Below the pieces are notes generated by a model, which did not search any database, had not been told where the DNA came from, and saw nothing but the letters and a program-made list of their open reading frames with translations. This document shows, piece after piece, positions 21,870-30,148 of a DNA stretch of 64,000 nucleotides. The stretch comes from Fulvimarina endophytica (GTDB lineage: Bacteria; Pseudomonadota; Alphaproteobacteria; Rhizobiales; Rhizobiaceae), in NCBI RefSeq assembly GCF_003403015.1, contig NZ_QURL01000005.1, positions 310,001 through 374,000 on the forward strand. Direction: 5' to 3'. A program made the position numbers and the translations under genes. The stretch's first letter is position 1. Each line of letters opens with the position of its first letter.

Positions 21870-22904
21870 ATGCAGACGATGGCACCGCGGCGAAAGCCTG
21901 ACACCTTCCTGAAGTTTCCGATCCTGATCGGCGATATCGGCGGCACGAACGCCCGCTTCGCGATCCTGAAGGACGCCTTCGCGGAACCGAAGTTCTTCGA
22001 CAACGTGGAAACCGCAAGCTTCGCCTCGATCGACGCGGCGATCCAGGAATGCGTGCTCGACCAGACATCCGTCCAGCCGAAAAGCGCGGTGCTCGCCATC
22101 GCCGGCCCCATCGACGGTGACGAACTCGACCTGACCAACTGCCCCTGGGTGATCCGCCCGAAAGGCATGATCGCCGATCTCGGACTGGAAGAGGTCGTCG
22201 TCATCAACGACTTCGAGGCCCAGGCTCTCGCGATCTCCGCGATCGGCGATGGCGGGCGCGCGGAGATCGGCAACGGCATTCACCGCGAGGGCGCGAGCCG
22301 CGCCGTGATCGGACCGGGAACCGGTCTCGGCGTCGCGGGTCTCGTGCGCGCCCGCAACATGTGGATCCCAGTGGCCGGCGAAGGCGGTCATATCGATATC
22401 GGACCACGCACCGAGCGCGACCACGCGATCTGGCCGCATCTGGCGACCGTCGGCGGGCGCATCTCGGGCGAACAGATCCTGAGCGGGCGCGGTCTCGTCA
22501 ATCTCTACAACGCGATCTGCAAGAGCGCAGGCAAGGTTTCCGATTGCCAGACGCCGGCCGAGGTGACGAGGGCCGCCGAAGCCGGCGCCGATCCGCAGGC
22601 CAAGGAGGCGATCGAGCTCTTCTCGATCTATCTCGGGCGGATCGCCGGCGACATCGCCCTCGTCTTCATCGCCCGTGGCGGCGTCTATATCGCGGGCGGC
22701 ATCTTCAAGCGTCTCCTCCCACTCGTCGATCATGCCAGGATGCGGGAAGCCTTCGAGGACAAGGCGCCCCATACCCATTTGATGTCAGAGATCCCGCTCT
22801 ACGTCATCACCGAGCCGCAGCCGGCGCTTGCCGGCCTCACCGCCTTCGCGCGCTCGCCGCGCTTCTTCGGGCTCGAGACCACCGGCCGGCACTGGAAGGC
22901 TTGA
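21870..22904 (+). CDS. glk: Glucokinase
   Basis: It phosphorylates glucose to glucose-6-phosphate with ATP in the cytoplasm. The 344 residues have the ROK-independent Glk start [14 protein letters not shown] (18-31), the phosphate loop [12 protein letters not shown] (from 148) and the substrate segment [25 protein letters not shown] before ATG 21870 is a good ribosome-binding site. It is followed after 21 bp by a methyltransferase-like gene, probably co-transcribed. A triple GAAGGCTT-like repeat lies at the junction. Confidence 0.95.
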   Translation: MQTMAPRRKPDTFLKFPILIGDIGGTNARFAILKDAFAEPKFFDNVETASFASIDAAIQECVLDQTSVQPKSAVLAIAGPIDGDELDLTNCPWVIRPKGMIADLGLEEVVVINDFEAQALAISAIGDGGRAEIGNGIHREGASRAVIGPGTGLGVAGLVRARNMWIPVAGEGGHIDIGPRTERDHAIWPHLATVGGRISGEQILSGRGLVNLYNAICKSAGKVSDCQTPAEVTRAAEAGADPQAKEAIELFSIYLGRIAGDIALVFIARGGVYIAGGIFKRLLPLVDHARMREAFEDKAPHTHLMSEIPLYVITEPQPALAGLTAFARSPRFFGLETTGRHWKA

Positions 22905-22925
22905 AGGCTTGAAGGCGAGCATGCG

Positions 22926-23603
22926 ATGAAGCCCTGGGTCCACCTCGCCAGCGCCGAGGCGCCGGATGGCGACACGCTGAGGCTCCTGCGCCGAGGCGAC
23001 GAGTTCTCGATCCAGATCGCGCGCGGCAACGAACTCATGAATTCGAGGCTGGGCGGATCGGAGGAGGCGCTCGCTGATCTGTCGCTCGATCGGCTCGCCG
23101 AACGTCCGCCCGCCCATATCCTCGTCGGCGGGCTCGGCATGGGCTTCACCCTGCGGGCCGTGCTCGGCCGGCTCGGACCGGCGGGTAGGGTCACGGTCAG
23201 CGAGATCGTTCCCGAACTCGCAGGCTGGGCCCGGCGCGAGATGGCGGACGTCTTCGGGGACTGCCTGGACGATCCGCGTGTCGAAATCCGCCTCGGCGAC
23301 GTCGCGGCCCATATCCGAGAGGCAGGCGCGTCCTACGACGCGATCCTCCTCGATGTGGACAACGGACCCGACGGCCTGACCCGCGAAGGCAACGACGCGC
23401 TCTACACGCCTGCGGGCCTCAGCGCCGCAAAAAACGCCCTTCGCCCCGGTGGCATCCTCGCCGTCTGGTCCGCCGCCATGGACGACGGGTTCACCCGCCG
23501 GATGCGGGCGGCGGGCTTCAAGACTGAAGTCGAGAAGGTGCATGCGGGGCGCTCGAAGCGCGGACCCAAGCATGTGATCTGGATCGGAACCCGGACCGCT
23601 TGA
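22926..23603 (+). CDS. Spermidine-synthase-like methyltransferase-fold protein
   Basis: A 225-residue Rossmann-fold protein related to the C-terminal domain of spermidine synthases. It has the SAM-type loop VGGLGMGFTLRAVL (about 68-80), VSEIVPELAGWAR and YDAILLDVDNGPDG. It lacks the N-terminal beta domain of true spermidine synthases, so aminopropyl transfer is uncertain and an unknown methyl or aminopropyl transferase role is as likely. It sits 21 bp after glk. Its stop is immediately followed by the histidine kinase region. Confidence 0.72.
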   Translation: MKPWVHLASAEAPDGDTLRLLRRGDEFSIQIARGNELMNSRLGGSEEALADLSLDRLAERPPAHILVGGLGMGFTLRAVLGRLGPAGRVTVSEIVPELAGWARREMADVFGDCLDDPRVEIRLGDVAAHIREAGASYDAILLDVDNGPDGLTREGNDALYTPAGLSAAKNALRPGGILAVWSAAMDDGFTRRMRAAGFKTEVEKVHAGRSKRGPKHVIWIGTRTA

Positions 23604-23704
23604 GGCGAATGCGCGGGTCTGGTGGCGCGGAGGTTGACCTGCGGCAAGGCGATCACATCTTCGGCAAGAAGCGAACGGTGGGCCAAGGAGTCACAACCAG
23701 ATCC

Positions 23705-25654
23705 ATGATCGAGCGAAATTGGCTTCAAAGGCGCTCCGACCGGATCGAGGCTCTGAGACGCAGCGGTCTTCTCGAAGGATCTTCTGAAAACGCGTTCGGG
23801 TCCTTCACCGACCATGTTCGCGAAGTCCTGGACGTGCCTGTCGCTATCGTCACGCTCGTCGACGAGAACAGGCAGGTCTTCGCAGGCCACAGCGGACTGC
23901 CCTCGCCCTGGGACGAACGTGGCGAAACGCCGATGACCCATTCGTTCTGCCAGTATGTGGTCGATCGCGGAGCGCCTCTGAGCGTGCCCGATGCACGACA
24001 GGACGACGTTCTGAAGACCAATCACGCGATCGGCGATATCGGCGTGATCGCCTATCTCGGCGTTCCCCTCACCCTGCCGGACGGTGCGGTGATCGGAGCG
24101 CTCGCGGCGATTTCCGACAGCCGGCGGATCTGGACCGATGCCGATGAGAGACGCCTCCTCGTCATCGCACGGACCGTCGAGCGGGAGATGGCGGTTCGTA
24201 TCTCGGAGAGCCGCTGGCGCTCGATCTTCGAACAGCTGGCGGAAGGGTTCATTCTCGCCCGTGTTCTGCGCGACGAGAGCGGGCGTGTCGTCGACTGGAT
24301 GTACGAGGAGGTGAACTCCGCCTGGCACCAGCTCGTGGGGGTCGAACCCGGCATGGTCGTCGGACGGACGGTGCGCGAGGTCTTCCCCGGTATCGAGGAC
24401 GAATGGGTCATGGAGTTCGCCGATGTCGTGGAGACCGGCGAGCCGATTCGGTTCACGCGGCAGGTGGGAAGTCTCGGCCGCTGGTACGACGGGGCCGCCC
24501 AGCCGATCGGCGGCGACCGGTTCACGGTCATCTTCCTCGAAGTGACCGGACGGATCGAGCAGGAGCGCCGGCAGACCGCCCTTCTCACGCTCGGCGACGA
24601 CCTGCGCGACCTGACCTCGGTCAACGAGATCGTCGAGGCGGCATCGAGAGCGATCGCGAAAGGCGTCGTCGCCGACCGGATCGGCTTCGGCACCGTGGAC
24701 GACCGGAACGAGACGATCGATATCTCGTCGGACTGGTGCGCGCGGGGCATGGTGAGCGTCACCGGACGCCACAGCTTCCGCTCGTTCGGCTCCTTCGTGG
24801 ACGATCTGAAGCAGGGCCGCACGGTCGCGATCGACGACGTGAACACCGATCCTCGAACCGCCACGACCGCCGAGGCCTTCACCGAGATCCAGACGCGCTC
24901 GCTCCTCAACCTGCCGATCGTTGAGGCGCAGCGGCTGGTACTGATCGTCTATGCCCATGGCATGCAGCCTCATGCCTGGACCGAGGAGGAACTGCGCTTC
25001 GTTCAGCAGGTCGGGGACAGCACGCAGGCGGCGATCGGACGGCTGCGCGCCGAGGACGGCCGGCGGCTTCTCAACCAGGAACTGGCGCACCGCCTGAAGA
25101 ACTCGCTCGCCATGGTCCAGGCCATCGCAACCCAGACCCTTCGCCAGGCGCAAAGCATGGAAGAGGGCCGCGACGCGATCTCCGCTCGCCTCGGTGCTCT
25201 CGCCCGGGCGCAGGACATCCTGACCGGCACCGATTTCGTGGAAGCGGACATTATCGAGGTCGTCGGGGCAGCACTCGCGCCTCACCTCACGCCGTCGCGC
25301 CGCATCGATTTCGGTGGCCCCCACGGAAGCCTGACCGCACAGCAGGCTCTCGGCATCAGTCTCGCGATTCACGAACTCGCGACCAATGCGACGAAATACG
25401 GCGCCCTCTCGAACGAGACCGGGCGCGTTTGCGTGACATGGGGCGAGGAGGCCGAGCGGTTCGTCTTCCGGTGGATCGAGGCGGACGGCCCGCCTGTTCA
25501 TCCGCCCGAACGCCGAGGCTTCGGCTCGAAGCTGATCGAGCGCATCGTCGCGTCCTATTTCGAGGGCGAGGGCCGGATCGATTTCGATCCCGCCGGCATC
25601 CGTTTCCAACTGACCGGCGCGTTCGGGCACAAGATGCCCGACAAGCCAGCCTGA
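23705..25654 (+). CDS. GAF-PAS-GAF HWE-family sensor histidine kinase
   Basis: A soluble two-component sensor of the alphaproteobacterial HWE group. Domain order, counted from ATG 23705 (649 residues), is GAF (about 20-165), PAS (about 170-290), a second GAF (about 300-450) and a HWE kinase. The kinase has phospho-acceptor His462 in LAHRLKNSLAMVQA and the N-box HELATNATKYGALS near 556. No membrane segment is seen. The GAF domains suggest a cytosolic ligand or light signal, but no chromophore motif is recognised. Upstream starts at 23609 (ATG with GAGG) or 23600 (TTG) are possible and would couple it to the preceding gene. The partner regulator follows after 9 bp. Confidence 0.85.
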   Translation: MIERNWLQRRSDRIEALRRSGLLEGSSENAFGSFTDHVREVLDVPVAIVTLVDENRQVFAGHSGLPSPWDERGETPMTHSFCQYVVDRGAPLSVPDARQDDVLKTNHAIGDIGVIAYLGVPLTLPDGAVIGALAAISDSRRIWTDADERRLLVIARTVEREMAVRISESRWRSIFEQLAEGFILARVLRDESGRVVDWMYEEVNSAWHQLVGVEPGMVVGRTVREVFPGIEDEWVMEFADVVETGEPIRFTRQVGSLGRWYDGAAQPIGGDRFTVIFLEVTGRIEQERRQTALLTLGDDLRDLTSVNEIVEAASRAIAKGVVADRIGFGTVDDRNETIDISSDWCARGMVSVTGRHSFRSFGSFVDDLKQGRTVAIDDVNTDPRTATTAEAFTEIQTRSLLNLPIVEAQRLVLIVYAHGMQPHAWTEEELRFVQQVGDSTQAAIGRLRAEDGRRLLNQELAHRLKNSLAMVQAIATQTLRQAQSMEEGRDAISARLGALARAQDILTGTDFVEADIIEVVGAALAPHLTPSRRIDFGGPHGSLTAQQALGISLAIHELATNATKYGALSNETGRVCVTWGEEAERFVFRWIEADGPPVHPPERRGFGSKLIERIVASYFEGEGRIDFDPAGIRFQLTGAFGHKMPDKPA

Positions 25655-25663
25655 AGCACCGTC

Positions 25664-26053
25664 ATGTCCCAGTCCTTCAACCCGGCTCGCTACGCAGTTC
25701 TCATCGTGGAAGACGATGCGCTCCTGCGATCGGAAGCCGTCGATCTGTGCGAAGAAGCCGGCTTTACCGCCTTCGAGGCCCGCAATGCGGACCAGGCGAT
25801 CGCGATGCTGGAGCGGCATCCGCAGATCCGTGTCCTCTTTACCGACGTGGAGATGCCGGGCACGATGGACGGATTGAAGCTCGCCCATGCCGTGCGCGAG
25901 CGCTGGCCACCCGTCACCATCATGGTGACGTCCGGCCGCACGAAGGTCGCGCTCGAGGACATGCCTGAGAACGGCCTGTTCTTCGCCAAGCCCTATCCCC
26001 CGAACGGCATCGTCGCCGCCCTGAACGAGATCGCGGGCCGGATCTACGACTGA
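25664..26053 (+). CDS. Single-domain response regulator
   Basis: A 129-residue receiver-only protein. The acidic cluster E16-D17-D18, phospho-acceptor Asp61 in FTDVEMPG, Ser90 and Lys109 in FFAKPY are all intact, so it should accept a phosphoryl group. There is no output domain. It lies 9 bp after the HWE kinase gene and is its likely partner, perhaps a phosphate sink or protein-interaction regulator as in other Hyphomicrobiales stress pathways. Confidence 0.9.
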   Translation: MSQSFNPARYAVLIVEDDALLRSEAVDLCEEAGFTAFEARNADQAIAMLERHPQIRVLFTDVEMPGTMDGLKLAHAVRERWPPVTIMVTSGRTKVALEDMPENGLFFAKPYPPNGIVAALNEIAGRIYD

Positions 26054-26271
26054 CGGCTCGGCATTCTCTAACCAGCCGAACCACGCCGCAACGAGGGATT
26101 TCGGCCTCGCAACGGGTTTCGGCGCATTGGCCTGCGACGCGGGCGGCCGGATGTTTCGGGTCGCCGGCAGAGGGGCTTCGCCGGATCTCGGCGCGAAGAC
26201 CATTGCCATTGCCTGCCGGCGAGCCTAACTCGCCATGCGAACGAGAAGCCGCATCGCAAGGAGAAGCGTCC

Positions 26272-27210
26272 ATGGGTCTGAAGATCGCCGTCCAGATGGA
26301 TCATGTCTCATCGGTTTCGATCCGGGGCGATTCGACCTTCGCCATGTGTCTGGAGGCCCAGGCCCGCGGCTACGAACTCTGGCACTACACGCCCGACCTC
26401 CTGTCGATGCGAGGCACCAGGGTGACCGCGCGGGCGCAGAAGATGACCCTGCGCGACATCGAGGGCGACCACTTCACGCTCGGTGAGAGCGAGCGGATCG
26501 ATCTGTCCGAGATGGACGTCGTGCTGCTGCGCCAGGACCCGCCCTTCGACATGGCCTACATCACCTCCACCCATCTTCTCGAGCGGGTGCATCCGAAGAC
26601 GCTCGTGGTCAACGATCCGCGCTCGGTGCGCGACGCGCCCGAGAAGATCTTCGTCACCGAGTTCCCGGATCTGATGCCGGAAACGCTGATCACCCGCGAT
26701 CCCGAAGAGGTGAAGGCCTTCCGGGCCGAGTTCGGCGAGATGATCGTCAAGCCGCTCTTCGGCAATGGCGGCGCCGGCGTGTTCCACATCACGAAGGACG
26801 ACCGGAACCTCTCCTCCTTCATGGAGATGTTCGCGCTTCTGTCGCGCGAGCCGTTCATCTGCCAGCGCTACCTGCCGGGGGTGCGCAAGGGCGACAAGCG
26901 CATCATTCTCGTCGACGGGGAGATCGCCGGTGCAATCAACCGCGTGCCGGCGGAAACCGATACCCGTTCCAACATGCATGTGGGCGGCACCGCCACGGCG
27001 ACGGAACTGACGGAGCGAGATCGCGAGATCTGCGCCCGCATCGGACCCGCACTGAAGGAGCGCGGGCTGATCCTCGTCGGCATCGACGTGATCGGCGACG
27101 TGATGACCGAAATCAACGTCACCTCCCCAACCGGAATTCGCGAGGTGAAGCGGTTCGGCGGGGCCGACATCGCCGTCATGCTCTGGGACGCGATCGAGAA
27201 CCGCCTCTGA
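26272..27210 (+). CDS. gshB: Glutathione synthetase
   Basis: An ATP-grasp ligase that joins gamma-glutamylcysteine and glycine to form glutathione. From ATG 26272, with an AAGGAG ribosome-binding site, it has 312 residues. The conserved start is [10 protein letters not shown], followed by [15 protein letters not shown], the ATP-binding [13 protein letters not shown] and the C-terminal [23 protein letters not shown]. The upstream in-frame extension to 26203 is not supported. It appears to stand alone. The downstream glutathione-linked enzymes GloA and YghU-like GST occur elsewhere in the window. Confidence 0.96.
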   Translation: MGLKIAVQMDHVSSVSIRGDSTFAMCLEAQARGYELWHYTPDLLSMRGTRVTARAQKMTLRDIEGDHFTLGESERIDLSEMDVVLLRQDPPFDMAYITSTHLLERVHPKTLVVNDPRSVRDAPEKIFVTEFPDLMPETLITRDPEEVKAFRAEFGEMIVKPLFGNGGAGVFHITKDDRNLSSFMEMFALLSREPFICQRYLPGVRKGDKRIILVDGEIAGAINRVPAETDTRSNMHVGGTATATELTERDREICARIGPALKERGLILVGIDVIGDVMTEINVTSPTGIREVKRFGGADIAVMLWDAIENRL

Positions 27211-27263
27211 GGCGGTGAGGTTGGAATCGCGGCTTCTTCGGCGAGATGCGCCGCTCGACGGGT

Positions 27264-27278
27264 CGTTCATCATGAACG
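27264..27278. promoter_or_regulatory. Palindrome CGTTCAT-C-ATGAACG
   Basis: A perfect 7-1-7 palindrome about 95 bp upstream of the second SH3b gene. The same heptamer occurs upstream of the first SH3b gene (5903-5941). It could be the operator of a common regulator; no regulator is identified. Confidence 0.35.
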
Positions 27279-27370
27279 CAGGTTAACGACCGCGTTCGGG
27301 AACGGTTCGGCAAGCGGCGGCTATTCGTGAGGACGAGATCAATTCCCGCTGCGCCGGAGACTCAACGCCG

Positions 27371-28045
27371 ATGAAACGCCTGCTCTTCTCCACCGCCCTC
27401 CTTCTCGGCCTCGCCGCCGCGCCGACCCTCGGCCAGGCGGCCGAAAAAGCCATCGCGACCGCGGACGTCAATCTGCGCGCCGGACCGTCGACTTCCTATC
27501 CGGCGGTCGACATCGTCGGTGGCGGCGAGCGCGTCCGCGTCTTCGGATGCCTGCAGACGCGGTCCTGGTGCGATGTCGCATTCCGCGGCGCACGCGGCTG
27601 GATGTCCTCGAACTATCTTGCCTATCTCGGCCAGGATCGGCGCTATCAGGGAACGCGCGCCGTCGAAATCATCGCGGCACCGGTCATCACCTTCGAGGTC
27701 GGAGGTTATTGGGACGATCATTACCGCGACCGCTCCTTCTATCGTGACCGCGACCGCTGGCAGCGGCGCGGCGGCGAAGGCTGGGCGGGCAGAGATCGGG
27801 ACGACCGCTGGTCCGACAGGGATGGCCGATATGAACGGGGCGACGACCGCTTCGGGCGGCGCGGCGACTGGCGGGACGATCGCGGTCGCGATCGACGGGA
27901 CGCCAGGCGTTACGAGGAGCGCTTCGAGCCCCGCGATTCTCGCAGGTTCGAGGGCGGCTGGGACCGCTATAACGATCGCCCCGCCTATCGTGATCGCCCC
28001 GTCTCGAGGCCCGAGCCCGTCGTTCCGCTCTACCGGGTGAACTGA
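27371..28045 (+). CDS. Secreted SH3b protein with Arg/Asp-rich tail
   Basis: A 224-residue exported protein. A signal peptide (about 1-23) is followed by an SH3b domain (about 28-90, with VNLRAGPSTSYPAVD and GWMSSNYLAYL). After a linker, residues about 118-215 form a low-complexity tail dominated by Arg, Asp, Gly, Tyr and Trp in repeated RDRD/RYEER-like units. The SH3b part suggests cell-wall or surface binding. The charged tail may be disordered and bind nucleic acid or polysaccharide, but this is inference. It starts at ATG 27371 and ends before a T-tailed hairpin. Confidence 0.78.
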   Translation: MKRLLFSTALLLGLAAAPTLGQAAEKAIATADVNLRAGPSTSYPAVDIVGGGERVRVFGCLQTRSWCDVAFRGARGWMSSNYLAYLGQDRRYQGTRAVEIIAAPVITFEVGGYWDDHYRDRSFYRDRDRWQRRGGEGWAGRDRDDRWSDRDGRYERGDDRFGRRGDWRDDRGRDRRDARRYEERFEPRDSRRFEGGWDRYNDRPAYRDRPVSRPEPVVPLYRVN

Positions 28046-28128
28046 TCGCACCGGGCAAGGCATCGTCCGGCACGCCTTCGCCGTGGATCTCCGATTCCTC
28101 CTTTCCGGTCAGCGCCTTGCCACGGCAG

Positions 28129-28165
28129 AGCGTGTTCATGATGGAACACGCTACTTTTGTTCTTG
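28129..28165 (+). terminator. Terminator after the SH3b/RD-rich gene
   Basis: A perfect 9-bp stem, AGCGTGTTC at 28129-28137 and GAACACGCT at 28144-28152, is followed by a T-rich run (ACTTTTGTTCTTGTTTTG). It lies about 85 bp after the stop. A long in-frame extension of yifB would run through it, which supports the later yifB start. Confidence 0.72.
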
Positions 28166-28272
28166 TTTTGTTGCAGGAACCGTGGTTACCTTGGCGTGCA
28201 ATTGACGACCGGAAACCGGATCGCGCTCCAGGCCGACTGGAAACGGGGGCGCGCAGGAGGAGACGAACGATC

Positions 28273-29805
28273 ATGGTGGCGCGGGTCAGGACGGTCGCCT
28301 TTCACGGCATCGAAGCCAGGCCCGTCGACGTTCAGGTGATGGTGGCGCCCGGCAAGATGGGCATCCAGATCGTGGGCCTGCCTGACAAGGCGGTGGCCGA
28401 GAGCCGGGAGCGTGTGCAGGCGGCACTCCATGCATCCGGATTGTCGATGCCGCCCAAGCGCGTCACGGTCAATCTCGCGCCGGCCGACCTTCCGAAGGAG
28501 GGGAGCCATTACGATCTGCCGATCGCACTGGGCCTCATGGCGGCGCTCGGCGCGATTCCCGCCGACGCGATCGCGGGCTTCATGGTGCTCGGGGAGTTGT
28601 CGCTGGACGGAGCCATTGCGCCGGTGACCGGCGTGCTTCCGGCGGCTATGGGCGCGAACGGCCTCGGCCTCGGCCTCATCTGCCCGGCCGAATGCGGTCC
28701 GGAGGCCGCCTGGGCCGACAGCGAGATGACGATCGTTGCGGCGCGCAGCCTGATCCAGATCGCAAACCACTTTCGCGGGACGCAGGTCATCGGACGACCG
28801 GAACCGGCCGTGCGCGCCCTTCCCGCCAACGGGCCCGATCTTGCCGAGATCAAGGGCCAGACGGTCGCCAAGCGTGCCCTCGAGATCGCCGCCGCCGGCG
28901 GGCACAATCTTCTGATGGTCGGACCGCCCGGATCGGGCAAGAGCATGCTCGCCCAGCGACTGCCCTCGATCCTGCCGCCGCTCGGTCCGCGCGAACTCCT
29001 CGAATGTTCGATGATCGCCTCGATCGCGGGAGAGCTTTCGGGCGGCAAGCTGTCCGATCGTCGCCCGTTCCGCGCACCGCATCATTCCGCCTCGATGGCG
29101 GCCATGGTCGGGGGTGGGTTGAAGGCAAAGCCCGGAGAGGTTTCGCTCGCCCATCGGGGCGTCCTCTTCCTCGACGAGTTCCCCGAATTCTCGCCCGTCG
29201 TTCTCGACTCGCTGCGCCAGCCGCTCGAATCGGGAGAGAGCGTGATCGCTCGCGCCAACCACAGGGTCACCTACCCGGCCAAGCTCCAACTCGTTGCCGC
29301 GATGAACCCGTGCCGTTGCGGTATGGCGGGCGAGCCGGGGCATACCTGTTCGCGCGGAGCCCGATGCGTCGCCGATTATCAGGCGCGGATCTCGGGCCCC
29401 CTCCTCGATCGCATCGATCTGAGGGTGGACGTACCGGCGGTGACCGCCGCAGATCTCATTCGCCGCGAGACGTCCGAAACCTCGCAGGTGGTCAAGGCAC
29501 GTGTGGAGGCGGCACGACTGATCCAGATGGAGCGCTATACGAGCCTCGGCCTGCCTCCCGAGACCGTCAACGCCCATTGTTCCCCGTCGATGATCGAACA
29601 GATCGCCGAGCCCGACAATGCCGGCAGGCAGCTTCTGAACGACGCCGCCGAACAGATGAAGTTTTCGGCAAGAGCCTATCACCGTATCCTCAAGGTCGCC
29701 CGCACGCTCGCCGATCTCGACGGCAGTCCGATCGTCAAGCGGATCCATCTCGCCGAGGCGATCTCCTTCCGGATCGCGGGCGAGCGGATGCCGGCCGCAG
29801 CCTGA
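28273..29805 (+). CDS. comM: YifB/ComM family Mg-chelatase-like AAA ATPase
   Basis: ComM-type proteins are hexameric helicases that promote branch migration during DNA uptake and recombination. Starting at ATG 28273, with an AGGAGGAG ribosome-binding site, it has 510 residues. They comprise an N-terminal ribosomal-S5-like fold (VRTVAFHGIEARPVDVQ), Walker A GPPGSGKS (217-224), Walker B LFLDEFPEF, and a C-terminal zinc-like CRCG...C...C segment followed by the HYARIL-like helical region. YifB is widespread even in species not known to be competent, so the role here is uncertain. It stands alone between two terminator-like elements. Confidence 0.93.
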   Translation: MVARVRTVAFHGIEARPVDVQVMVAPGKMGIQIVGLPDKAVAESRERVQAALHASGLSMPPKRVTVNLAPADLPKEGSHYDLPIALGLMAALGAIPADAIAGFMVLGELSLDGAIAPVTGVLPAAMGANGLGLGLICPAECGPEAAWADSEMTIVAARSLIQIANHFRGTQVIGRPEPAVRALPANGPDLAEIKGQTVAKRALEIAAAGGHNLLMVGPPGSGKSMLAQRLPSILPPLGPRELLECSMIASIAGELSGGKLSDRRPFRAPHHSASMAAMVGGGLKAKPGEVSLAHRGVLFLDEFPEFSPVVLDSLRQPLESGESVIARANHRVTYPAKLQLVAAMNPCRCGMAGEPGHTCSRGARCVADYQARISGPLLDRIDLRVDVPAVTAADLIRRETSETSQVVKARVEAARLIQMERYTSLGLPPETVNAHCSPSMIEQIAEPDNAGRQLLNDAAEQMKFSARAYHRILKVARTLADLDGSPIVKRIHLAEAISFRIAGERMPAAA

Positions 29806-30148
29806 ACGTCGTGACCACGACGTCTCCAAGGCTCGGCTTCCAGAGGAACGCTCAGCGAATGTAACGCGAGCGCAGACAGGAGAGCCTGCAGGCGCCTCAG
29901 GACAAGCTCGCGCCCGCCCCCTGCGACGGGCGGGCACCAAAGTGAACCGACCTATCCTTCGGTTCTATCAGTCTGGATAGAGCGCCGGACCGAAACATGA
30001 AACCGGTTTGCAAACCGTCCGGAGCGTCGGCAAAGAGACCGGAGAACCCGGCCCGGTTTTGGGATCGAGTCCGAGGCACTCGTGACGTGCCCCCGTGCTC
30101 CCCTGCCCTTGTGCCGCCGTGCCCCCGAAGGGACAAAGCCACCGAATG
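29806..30148. other. Non-coding stretch between comM and pheT
   Basis: A 343-bp gap between convergent genes. Besides the GC hairpin at 29912-29935 it contains a perfect 14-bp palindrome, CGGTTTGCAAACCG at 30004-30017, and a C-rich stretch with GTGCCCCCG repeated near 30088 and 30117. No gene is supported. Confidence 0.5.
29912..29935. terminator. GC hairpin between convergent comM and pheT
   Basis: An 8-bp perfect stem, GCCCGCCC at 29912-29919 and GGGCGGGC at 29928-29935, about 105 bp after comM. No T-tail is seen. The position between convergent genes suggests a terminator role. Confidence 0.35.

Noticed and set aside
22890..22920. Triple GAAGGCTT repeat at the glk / methyltransferase-like gene junction
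   Set aside because: Three short tandem units at a stop codon are best explained by replication slippage, and no wider structure is attached.
28155..28175. SOS-like box GTTC-N7-GTTG upstream of comM
   Set aside because: It differs from the alphaproteobacterial GTTC-N7-GTTC consensus and coincides with the T-rich tail of a terminator, so the likeness is probably fortuitous.
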